Assembly (NCBI GenBank): GCA_963210315.1
Contig: OY723287.1
Span: 1,674,001-1,738,000 of the forward strand
DNA from: Rhynchopus euleeides
Taxonomy: Eukaryota; Euglenozoa; Diplonemea; Diplonemida; Diplonemidae
DNA: 64,000 nt
Direction: 5' to 3'
In this document: positions 52,087 to 60,753 of the stretch, piece by piece
How the letters are laid out: each line of letters starts with the position of its first letter
Numbering within the stretch: position 1 is the first letter of the stretch
Made by a program: the position numbers and the translations under genes
The notes under the pieces: generated by a model
The model's input: the letters and a program-made list of their open reading frames with translations, nothing else
Databases searched by the model: none
What the model was told of the DNA's origin: nothing

Positions 52087-52545
52087 AGGTGGAAGCGATC
52101 AATGCAAAAATCATCTGAAAGGAAGACTCGAGAGACTGCTGCTGTATTTTGGTAAAACACACCCCGTGTGGTAGAGAAAATACGGCAAGAGTCTCGGTGG
52201 GTCGGAAGAGCAGATGGTTCCCGCAACAGCTCCCGGGGAGCGGCGGGTATTTCGCATAGGATGCCGGATGTGTGAACACGTTTGTGCGGTTTGCCCTGTG
52301 TTGTGTGAACATATGTGTATGTGTGTGTGTATGCTCCACCCAACCCGACACATTTTCTGTACTTCAGACAGGTAAGGTCACTCGACACGCGGGGGGGGGG
52401 GGTTTTTTGTTGTGTGTTTTTTCTGCCAGCCGACATCACTAGCGCCAGCGAGAAAAAAAACGCGTGACGAGTGACGGGTTGAGGTGGAAGCGATCAATGC
52501 AAAAATCATCTGAAAGGAAGACTCGAGAGACTGCTGCTGTATTTT
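52087..52545 (+). repeat. Element E 3' terminal repeats B1-A2-B2
   Basis: B1 at 52087-52150, A2 at 52147-52460 (shorter G run; the A-rich tract breaks off after eight A), a 21-base spacer CGCGTGACGAG..., and B2 at 52482-52545 ending GCTGCTGTATTTTT. This completes the split direct repeat of the tandem pair. Confidence 0.85.
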
Positions 52546-53317
52546 TCTTCCATGTGGTGCGTGAAGCCCTGCGTGGGTAAGTACTTTTGCGGATTTGTGC
52601 GGGGCTGGTCGTTTTCTTCTCTTTTTTGAGCACATTTATGATGCGTAAAAGTGTAGGAGTGCTTCCGACGATCCTGTTCCTTTTCTGTGTGTCTAGCTAT
52701 CTCGTGTTCACATGTGCTCCACACCCACATCAAAGCAGCAGGCTCTAGGGTGGTGGAAGCGTCAACGCATCATTAAGGAAGAAGGAAGCACGGTTGCTAC
52801 GCTTTCTGCTTTTCTGAGGGTCCCCTCCCACTTGTGCGTGTCATTCTCTTGCCTCTCAAGGTTCGTTCTGGATCAGACTTCAGTTTTTCTCACCAGGCCC
52901 GGAAGCAGTCGGACTAACAAGCGTGTCTGCAGCCCCATTCCCCCAACCCCTCCCGACCGTCCCGACGCCACCCTACCCATTGACTCGCGAGCACTTTGTC
53001 ATTTATTGCAGCCGCACACTTCCGGATTCTTTGACACTTCCCCGACAGGTTATCAGGTTTGGCGCCGTGTGGTGAGGACAGTGTTGGATTCTGCGTTCGT
53101 GAGGGCGGAACCATCTGACTTCGTACCTGGGGCTGCCAAGGGCCGACCTGCTGCGTGCCCCCCTGTGTCTAGGGTGTATGTGTGCTGGAACAGCCCCACC
53201 ACCCCATTGTGGCAGGCAGGAGGGGTACGAGAGGGGGAAAACTGACCAAAAACAGCACTTTAATTTTGCCCACTTTTTTGCTCTGCTAAAATCCTAAGAC
53301 TAGGGCCACCCTACTAC
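52546..53317. other. Spacer at right edge of the DNA inserted in element C
   Basis: No recognised gene. A 177-codon frame (52712-53245, +) has no family features and a composition like translated spacer. The right arm of the inverted repeat that encloses the element E pair lies at 52691-52770 and contains GTGGAAGCGTCAACGCA, the motif shared by the YR element ends. The final bases before 53318 read inward as a possible terminal inverted repeat with 14536 onward. Confidence 0.5.
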
Positions 53318-53980
53318 TACACCAACAACCTGGTGGCGGCGCTCCGCAGGTTCGCCGGCATCCACCTCGAACACAGCAGCATTTTGCGGGACTTCAGGAG
53401 AGCGCTAAAGCGGAGAGGGGCACTGAAACCCCAGAAACACGCCGTGCCCGCAACGCGAGAGGAGGCAAAGGAAGCCATGCAGCGAGAGCCCAGGGACGTG
53501 GTGAAGATTGCGCTGAGTCTGACGTGGGCGGGGGCAGCTCGGAGCTCAGATGTCCTGCGTTTGGACAGGGACGATGTCAAGCCGATGGGGAACGGACAGG
53601 TGGCAGTACGGTGGACGCAGTCGAAGTCCGATCCATACAGAGTCGGACGGATGACAGGGTTGCGAACGCCTCGACGCTACTACGAGCTCCTCACAGAGCA
53701 CCTGCGCACGACGGCGCGTCCGCGAGAGAAAAAGGTGTTTCCACAGACTGTGACTTATGCATCCATAGCGGCGGCGGTGAAGCGGGTGAAGCTGACGCTG
53801 ACACCACACTCGTTGAGACGGGGGGCACTGACGCACCTCGCGAGGCTCGGGCTGCCGCTAGAAGAGATCAGGCTGCTGTCCCGACACAGCACCATCGAGG
53901 GGGTGGTGCGCTACATCGACGCGGCGGAGAACATTCGGATCACAGAGACCGAGGCAGTGTCGAGCCGACTGGCTTGGTGA
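53318..53980 (+). pseudogene. Element C tyrosine recombinase, catalytic fragment
   Basis: Continues the recombinase begun at 14193: YTNNLVAALRRF, then Arg in WAGAARSSDVL, Lys in WTQSKSDPYRVG, HSLRRGA, SRHSTIEG and the Tyr in VVRYIDAAEN. The catalytic part itself is open and keeps every expected residue; the gene is inactive because it is parted from its N-terminus by 38.8 kb. It is closer to element D than to element E. The GTG near 53333 is not a real start. Confidence 0.85.
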
Positions 53981-55858
53981 GGTCTAAAAAGCGCAGGGCA
54001 AAGCGGCGGCGTCGCGACGGAGACATCGTGGCATCCCATTTCCCTCCTATGCAAAAGAAGATGAGGCGGCTTCTAGCCGCAGCCCCGATGTACGACGCGA
54101 CACCGGATGACGACGAGCGAGGGCGTCTTCCACCACCACGGGTGCCACAGCGCAAGACGGTGGAGGGAGACGGGGGCAACGAAAACTGGAGCAGCGGACA
54201 GGAGGACGCGGACTACGGGCCGGCAGTGGAACACATATACGGAGAAGAGATCGGAGTGCCTCTGGGGGACACGACTGTTTGACCACACGAGCAGGGAGAC
54301 ACGGGACAACATCAGAAGCTCGCCCCCAGCGGGACTACACGACTGGACATCGGTGCATTGAGACAACTCGACACGGACGGGGAGCTGGACGGGGTCATCG
54401 ACATGATAACGGACACGGCGGTGTTCCGCGAGGCACTGCTGCCGGGGCGTGAAGGGGCGTTCGCGAGGGAGAAGCGAAAGGTGTCCAGACACATGCTCCA
54501 GCACCTCGGGCAGCTGGAGGACTACGGGGTCTTGGTGCAAGAAGAATCAACGCTAATCCACCCGGCCTACACCGTGGCCAAAAAGAGCGGTGGCCTCAGG
54601 TTTATAGTGGACGCCAGGACGCTGAACAAGGCGATGAAGCCCCCGCCCGACATGCGTCTAAATTCCATCACGAGAGTGGCGCAGAGGCTGGCTAACGCTG
54701 ACTGGGTTGTATTGGCCGATGCGCGCAGCTGGTTCTACCAGTTCCCGGTGGCGGAGGATATACAGAAGTTCTTCGGGGTGCGTATCGGTGGCAAGCGGAA
54801 CGATTTCGTCGACGCTCGCCTGCAGGTACTGTGCATGGGTTGGCCGTACTCCCCAGCTATTGCGCACAGGAGCGCGCGGGTGCTTCTCCCGCAGCCGCAC
54901 GGCGAGGTGTGGATCGACAATTTTTGCATCGTAGCGTCGAGCCACGCAGAGGCAGATCAGCGGTATCGGGACCTCCTGGGGCGGTGCAAAGCATGCAACG
55001 TGGAGCTGAACATGGACGACGCTGCGGCGCCCCGACGCAGCGTTTCGTGGCGTTCGGGATTGACTTTGATCTGCTGACCCACTCATTGAGGATGGACCCG
55101 GCGTGGGTGAAGAAGCTGGCCGATCGTTTGGAGCTGGCCGAGACGATCGCAGGAGACGTAACGCCGAGGCGCGCCTTCAAGATTTTCGGTAGTGTGGTGT
55201 GGCAGAGTTACGTGACGCGCAGCCCGCTCTGTTTCGCGCCAGCGATGCTGTCCTACTCAGGAGGATTGCCCGGACAACGCTGGAAGATAAGGGAAAGTGG
55301 GACTTAAAGGCGGTGGTACCACCCTCGGTGCGGCACGAGCTGCGCCTGCGAATGTCCTTCCTCGAACAGAATAGCTGGCTGACATGTGTGCCACACACAC
55401 GAGGCGCCTCGGTCTGGAGCGACGCGTCGAGCACAGCGTGGGCGGCGATCGCGATCGAGGGGACGTCAGAGAGGGTGTCGCAGGGAGTGTTCTCCGAGCA
55501 GGAACGCGGGGCGCACATCTTCCTGAAGGAGGCTTACGCTGCCCTACAGGGACTCAGACTCATCATCGCGAGTGGGTGCACAGCGCGCTGCTACATCGAC
55601 AACCTGCCGCTGGTGCACTGCCTCGTAAAGGGACACTGCAGCAACTTTCGGGGAAATATCCTGCTACAACACATCGTGAACACTGCGACGGCTAAGAATC
55701 TCACGCTGGATGCGGTGTGGGTCCCGACGACAGAGCAACGCGCGGACTGCTATACGAGAGGAGCCGTCCATCCGGCGCCGATCCCACTCGATGTCACCCT
55801 TAGACCAAATGCAGCAAACCAGACCGCTGTCGTCCACAACAGCGCCCCTCGGACGAGG
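53981..55858 (+). pseudogene. Element C reverse transcriptase / RNase H, broken
   Basis: The RT frame is -1 to YR and already open within it. A TGA at 54280 interrupts the linker (after IYGEEIGVPLGDTTV). RT blocks follow: YTVAKKSGGLRFIVDARTLN, LADARSWFYQFPV, MGWPYSPAIAHRSARVLLP, WIDNF (about 54909-54923). A frameshift near 55030 moves the frame (FVAFGIDFDLLTHS continues in another frame) and a second near 55255 moves it again before the RNase H: WSDASS, LKEAYAA, YIDNLPLV, RADCYTRG. Element D is the closest relative in the window. The catalytic DN box is the same as in D and E. Confidence 0.8.
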
Positions 55859-55860
55859 GT

Positions 55861-56089
55861 AGTGTGGAAGCGTCAACGCAAAAAAGAAACCAAAGCAAAA
55901 AGTGCCGAACAAAGCGCAGTGACACTTTTTCAGCACACTTCGATGTGGGCGGAAAGTGTCGCGTGCTTGTTCATGCCCTTGTGCTCCTCACTCACGACAC
56001 CATCATCAGCAGGAGTGTGAGTGTGGAAGCGTCAACGCAAAAAAGAAACCAAAGCAAAAAGTGCCGAACAAAGCGCAGTGACACTTTTT
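55861..56089 (+). repeat. Element C terminal repeats B1-A2-B2
   Basis: B1 (55861-55930) and B2 (56020-56089) match: AGTGTGGAAGCGTCAACGCA, AAAAAGAAACCAAAGCAAAA, GTGCCGAACAAAGCGCAGTG, ACACTTTT. Between them A2 (55927-56019) repeats A1 at 12760-12852. Each A or B edge abuts a T tract. Confidence 0.85.
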
Positions 56090-57205
56090 CTCTTTGGGTT
56101 TTTATAGGGAGGGAAATTTTTTTTTCTCCTTGGGTTTTTTAGGTGGGATTTTTTCCCCACAGGTTTTCTGGGTGAAGTTTTTCGGGGGCAGGTGGTATTC
56201 TAGTGGGGGATGAGGATGAATCCTCCGGACACCCGCCCTTTTTTCGGTTGTTCCAGCCAAAACCCGGCGTTGTTCCCCAGTCAAGAGCCAGGCGTTCACT
56301 ACCGTGGCCTCCGGCGGCTGGGGGGCTCCGCCCCCCAGACCCCCCTGTACCACTAGGCTGGAGCGTGTGCCTGTCTTGTAGCCAAGTCCTTTGGGTTCAC
56401 ATCAGCGAATGGGACCCAGACCACTCTCAGTAGCCTCAGGAGGACGCAGCCAACAATCTGTACGCCCGCAACTCCCACGCGCTCCCACTACGGCGCAAGG
56501 AACAGATACTCACTACCGTGGCCTCCGGCGGCTGGGGGGCTCCGCCCCCCAGACCCCCCCTTATGTCGAGCAACCAAATCCTTGAGCTTGTGCCACTGGG
56601 CATAGGATAGGGTCGTTACAATAACGCCCCGAAAACCCATTTTTGGCACCCCTTGCCTGGCATGTTGCTGTTGTGTTGCCACTATCTCTCGCACAATCTC
56701 TCGCAATAACACCCCGAAAACCCATTTTTGGCTCCCCTTGCCTGGCATGTTGCTGTTGTGTTGCCACTATCTCTCATCACACAGGGCGTCCAATACCCAC
56801 ACACCACACTCACACTGGTTGTGTGGTGGGGATGGGGGGATTTTCTTGCCCGTGAGGGGGATTGCGCGCCATTTCCCCCCCCGAAAACCCTTGGAGAAAA
56901 AGTGGAATCCCGACCCCTTTTTGGGCCCAAAAAGGCCAAAGTCCCAGGCATACTTGATATGCCCGTTTCAAAAAGGCACTATTATTTGACTATGCACGAT
57001 TAATTGCCCCCCCCCCAGTAAAGAATCTTTGCTCTACCCAGATCACCAGCATGTCGCCACCGCCCTTTCTTTGTCGTCCCCCCCCCCCCCCCGAGCCCCT
57101 TTCCCCTGCGCCTGACACGGAGGGGAACGCGAGCTCACCCCACCACCACCCAGGTCCGCTCACATGCCTCTCACGCCACTCCACAACCCGCAGCAGGCGC
57201 TCCAC

Positions 57206-57236
<31 letters not shown>

Positions 57237-57422
57237 ACACACTGCGCATACTAATTCTACACTGAGCTCCCGGCACACAGGACCGGAGTCCGAGGCTTGC
57301 AACGTTACACCTGCCGCCAGCCCTCACCCCCTCACCCCCCCACCTTTCTCGCACACCGAGCCCCCGTCAACTCACCCCCTTTTTGGCAGCGCAAACCCCG
57401 CGGGGTGGGTGGTGCGGAGGCG
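56090..57422. other. Intergenic region with small repeats
   Basis: No gene recognised. A segment of about 50 bases with CCGTGGCCTCCGGCGGCTGG and a GGGGGGCTCCGCCCCCC hairpin occurs at 56297-56347 and 56511-56561. An 85-base tandem duplication (CCCCGAAAACCCATTTTTGG, CTTGCCTGGCATGTTGCTG) covers 56620-56777. Poly-C and CA tracts lie at 57007-57017, 57080-57092 and 57206-57242. The last 200 bases presumably hold the promoter and 5' UTR of the transporter gene. Confidence 0.5.
56297..56561. repeat. Pair of GC-rich hairpin repeats
   Basis: Two direct copies (56297-56347 and 56511-56561) of a segment containing GGGGGGCTCCGCCCCCC, which can fold into a stem. They are about 214 bases apart. This may be a dispersed genomic hairpin repeat. 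Confidence 0.6.
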
Positions 57423-58427
57423 ATGGGGTCGGACGACGGCCTGTTTGAGGGGATCCGCACCGGGTTTGCGATAGTATCGAATATATCCAGCGTCGTGTTT
57501 CTGGTGATTGTGAACAAGGCGCTGTATGAGCACTATGGATTCGCCTTTCCCAACACCCTGATGGCGGTGCACTTCACCATGGTTGCCGTGGCGGTCGTCC
57601 TCTATAGGATAACCTGCGGCCTGCCCCTCCCTGATGAGGACAAGCGCCCCACAAACAAAATGCTTCTGTCAAACGTCGTCTACCACGTCCTGTCTGTCAT
57701 GTTCGTCAACCTCTCCCTCCGCTACAACACGGTGGGAACCTACCAGGTGCTGAAGCTTGTGAATATCCCAGCTGTCTGTGTCCTGGAGTACTTCTTCAGG
57801 GGGATCACCTATTCGATGCCAATCAAGCTGTCGCTCGGGCTGCTCCTCGGTGGCGTTGGCATGACGACCGCGACTGATGTCATGTTTACGCGGGTCGGGC
57901 TGTTCTACGGCATGATCGCAACGGTCGCAACAGCGGCGTATCAAATCACGGTGAAAGATCTGATGCACGGGCTGGACTCTGCACAATCCCTTTATTACAC
58001 AGCCCCGCCGGGCGCGTTGCTTTTTGCCCTGCTCATTCCAGCTTTCGACGATGTGGAGAAGCTGTGGGCATTCCGCATGACACCCCAGGTTGCAGGCATG
58101 ATCGCCTTCTCTGGTTTCCTCGCCATCTGCATCCAGGTGACGGTCTTCATGATCATCGGGAAGACGAACCCAGTCACATACCAGGTCGTGGGGCATTCCA
58201 AGACGCTCCTTGTCATCATCTTCGGCATCCTTGCCTTCTCCACACCTGTCACCTCGCGCAATATGGTAGGCATGGCAATCGCCTTCACGGCTGTCGTGTG
58301 GTATACCAGGCTGAAGCTGCAGGAATCCGCAGCGCCTGCAGCGCCTGCCCCCAGCGGGGCGGAAGAGCAATCCGTTTCGGCTGGTGGGGCGGGGGCGGGT
58401 GCGTCCGCCGGGTCACCGAGGTCTTGA
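57423..58427 (+). CDS. SLC35 / triose-phosphate-transporter family membrane transporter
   Basis: 335 codons from ATG 57423 (the frame is open 126 bases further upstream, but that part is Pro-rich and unlike the family). About ten hydrophobic segments fill residues 15-300. Family marks: an N-terminal NKALYEHYGFAFPNTL block near residue 35, HF near 47, NLSLRYNTVGTYQVLK near 98, and the KT signature in VVGHSKTLLVIIFGIL near 256. The C-terminal 40 residues are Ala/Gly/Ser-rich and probably cytosolic. The layout is closest to SLC35E3-like nucleotide-sugar or sugar-phosphate antiporters of the Golgi/ER; the substrate cannot be told from sequence. No intron interrupts it. It is the first clearly host-like gene right of the mobile DNA. 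Confidence 0.85.
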   Translation: MGSDDGLFEGIRTGFAIVSNISSVVFLVIVNKALYEHYGFAFPNTLMAVHFTMVAVAVVLYRITCGLPLPDEDKRPTNKMLLSNVVYHVLSVMFVNLSLRYNTVGTYQVLKLVNIPAVCVLEYFFRGITYSMPIKLSLGLLLGGVGMTTATDVMFTRVGLFYGMIATVATAAYQITVKDLMHGLDSAQSLYYTAPPGALLFALLIPAFDDVEKLWAFRMTPQVAGMIAFSGFLAICIQVTVFMIIGKTNPVTYQVVGHSKTLLVIIFGILAFSTPVTSRNMVGMAIAFTAVVWYTRLKLQESAAPAAPAPSGAEEQSVSAGGAGAGASAGSPRS

Positions 58428-58904
58428 TGAGGGGTTCTGAGCGAAACGTGCTTCATGCCCCTCATTCGGAGGAGGGGGTGTGGGTGTGGTGGAAGCGTTT
58501 ACCATAAAAAAGATATCGCTTCAAAACAAAGGCAAATGGGAAGGGGGGCGGGGGGGGGGGGGGTGTGTGCAGGGAAGGAGCGCAGTTGACATCGTTTGCA
58601 TCGCGTGTTCCTTCCGCCAGCCGTGGCGGGTATCGCTTTGCCTCTCTAAGAACGTAGGAACAGAGGAGCCAGGAAGGCACCGTGGTTAGGCAAAACCCCT
58701 GTGTGAGGTTAGCACACCCCACCTTGCCTCCCATACATTGCCTTGCCTTGGGTGCCCGTGGTGGCGCACCATGATGTGTCATGTCACCGCTACCGCACAC
58801 ACCCAGCCCTGCAGGATACACAAAGAGATACACAGGTGGGGAGGGGGCGCCGCTGGTTTGTTTTTGTATCGTGGCTGACGAGAACACCGCATACGGAAGG
58901 CAAT
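58428..58904. other. Intergenic region, no gene seen
   Basis: Contains a G run at 58541-58565 and, near 58489, GGTGGAAGCGTTTACC, which resembles the end motif of the YR elements but may be chance. Promoter elements for the PDZ-protein gene are expected here; I cannot point to one. Confidence 0.4.
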
Positions 58905-60753
58905 ATGCAGGCAAAAACATGGGTTCTGGCTGCGCTAGTCGCAGCGCACGCGATGCAGGTTGATGCTGTGCGTATGCAATGCTTTCACACCTTGCCTCCT
59001 GGGTGCCGTCTCTCTCTCTTTCTCGTTCTCTCTCTCTCCCCACCCTCACCCCCTCTCTCAAGAACCTGACAACGTGCCGCTGGCGTGCTGCCCCTGAAAC
59101 TCCAATGCAGCCAATGCAAAGATCAAAGCAAACATCAAATCAAGCATCACGTGAGGGTCTCTCTCTCTCTCTCCTCCTCCCGCTTCCCGCAACAACACAC
59201 CACACGCCACCCTCACAGTATGCCAGACGTATCAGTGCCCAACTGGGAGGGCCCTCACAACCGACACAACTGTCAGCTGCGTCATCGTCTCTGGGGTATG
59301 CAGTCTGCTCTTGAAAATCGCGAGGTGCCCCCCCTTCGCAGCGTGCGCCTGGTGCCTGGCCCCCATCCACCCTGCTCAGTGAAAAGGGTGATCATTCTTG
59401 CGCATCCTTCGACATTGATTTCACCCCCCACCCCCACCCCAAAAAACGCTGGATTTCAGACACAACCTGCATAACGAGTGAAGGGTGATCATTCTTGTGC
59501 TCCCTTCAATTTCGATTTCACTACCCCCCCACACCCCCCACCCCCACCCCACAACAGAACCTCTGCGTCGCTTCGAACAACGACAACACTGCGGTGTGCT
59601 GCCCGGAGGAGGTGCGGCAGGAGACGGGAGCTGTGCCCGTGACGGATGATTACATCCCGCTTGTTGTGGTCAACGTCGTGGGTGCCATCCCCCTGGGCAT
59701 CGTCATCGCCCTGATGGTGTGGAGCGTGCGGTCCATCAACCGCCGCGAGCGCCGCGAGCTGGAGCACCTTGAGGAGCAGGCCACGCTGTTCCAAGAGATG
59801 GAGAACGAATCCATGCGCCGGTCCCACCGCTCCTCGATGTTTCTCAAGTCGGACCGCCGCAAGAGCATGAAGCTGCGTTCCTCCGTCCCGCTGGCCCTTG
59901 CAGGCGCGCGGCCCATGTTGCTGACCCTCGAGAAGCAGGTCGGGGTGGGGATGGGCTTCGGCGTGGAGGACATGGTGGTCGTGGATGTGCAGCGCGGGTC
60001 GCCCGCGGATCACGCCGGCGTGCAGAACGGGATGATCGTGAAGAAGGTGGAGGACCGTGTGGTGAACGCGCAGAACATCATCCAGTCCATCAAGGATGCG
60101 CCGAACAAGTTCACCATCCTGGTGATGATCAAGGAGTCGCGCGATGACACGAGCCTCGCCGGGCGGTCCTTCAGCCGCAGCTTCGGCGGGTCTATCTATG
60201 GCTCCTTCAAGCAGAACATGCAGAAGCTGCAGCGCTTCCGCTTGTCGAAGCCTGTCTCGCCCGACGCCGTGCTGGGGCTGCAGCTGACGGGTCTGGAGGT
60301 GACGCGCCTGCAGCCGGGCGGGATTGCAGAGCAGGCTGGCCTCAAGGGCGGCATGTGCGTCTACGCTGTGAACGGAACGAAGGCAACTGTCGGGAATATC
60401 GCAAAGCTTGTCAGCTGCGCGCCGGACAGCTTCCTGTTGGACTGCGTATGGAATATTGTCGCTGTGTCTTATCAATACCTCCCTGTGGCCTTGGCTTTCT
60501 CCCTGGGGCGAATCAAACAGAGCCCAATCTGCCATTTTTGTTTTGCTGCGTTGGGCGCTTCTCCTACAATGCGAGTGTCTGCCTGCTGATGCCAGCCTTC
60601 TTGAGACAAATCATCATCTCCACAGAAGGCCCTCCCCCACTCTCTCTTGCCACCACCACCACCACCACCACCACCCTACAGCAAGTCTTCGATGCGCCGC
60701 AGGAATTCGGCGCTGAGACAGCGTCGCTGGGCGGCACGAGTAAATACGACTGA
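58905..60753 (+). CDS. Five-exon gene: secreted-leader, Cys-rich ectodomain, one membrane span, two PDZ domains
   Basis: Inferred exons: 58905-58967, 59063-59150, 59219-59295, 59558-60445, 60682-60753; all introns are GT-AG with pyrimidine-rich acceptors, and phases match throughout, giving 395 residues. Exon 1 is a signal peptide (MQAKTWVLAALVAAHA...). Exons 2-4 give a short Cys-rich region (CQTYQC, SCVIVSG, NLCVAS, VCCPEE). A membrane span (about 108-133, IPLVVVNVVGAIPLGIVI) is followed by a basic, Glu-rich cytosolic stretch. PDZ1 (about 196-272) begins GVGMGFG and PDZ2 (about 310-372) VLGLQLTG; both have the G(S/G)PADHAGV or GIAEQAGL turn. Exon 5 adds a 23-residue tail. Likely a surface or endomembrane scaffold or receptor; no partner is visible. 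Exons 2 and 3 are less certain than 1, 4 and 5. Confidence 0.7.

Larger units (their letters stand above)
46990..52150 (+). mobile_element. Element E copy 2, head-to-tail with copy 1
   Basis: Offset of exactly 5157 bases from copy 1 over A repeat, leader, all ORFs and B repeat. Because copy 2 starts at the A repeat where copy 1 should show A2-B2, the pair shares one repeat: A-ORFs-B-A-ORFs-B-A-B. Its own B1 is at 52087-52150. Confidence 0.85.
12760..56089 (+). mobile_element. Element C: tyrosine-recombinase retroelement split by 38.8 kb of nested insertions
   Basis: The left part (12760-14535) has repeat A1, a minisatellite leader, gag and the start of YR. The right part (53318-56089) has the rest of YR, RT/RNase H and repeats B1-A2-B2. 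The outer repeats match: CAGCACACTTCGATGTGGGC through the GAAGCGTCAACGCAA motif occurs at 12760 onward and at 55927-56040. The interrupted protein joins exactly: the left half ends SALQYT and the right half starts YTNNLVAALRRF, where element D reads SALQYLNNLAAALRRF. TACACCA occurs at both junctions (14529-14535 and 53318-53324). Without the insert the element would be about 4.5 kb, close to elements D and E. The copy is dead: besides the insertion it has nonsense and frameshift changes. Confidence 0.85.

Noticed and set aside
52712..53245. 177-codon plus-strand frame as a gene
   Set aside because: It begins inside an inverted-repeat arm, has no recognisable domain, and reads like translated spacer.
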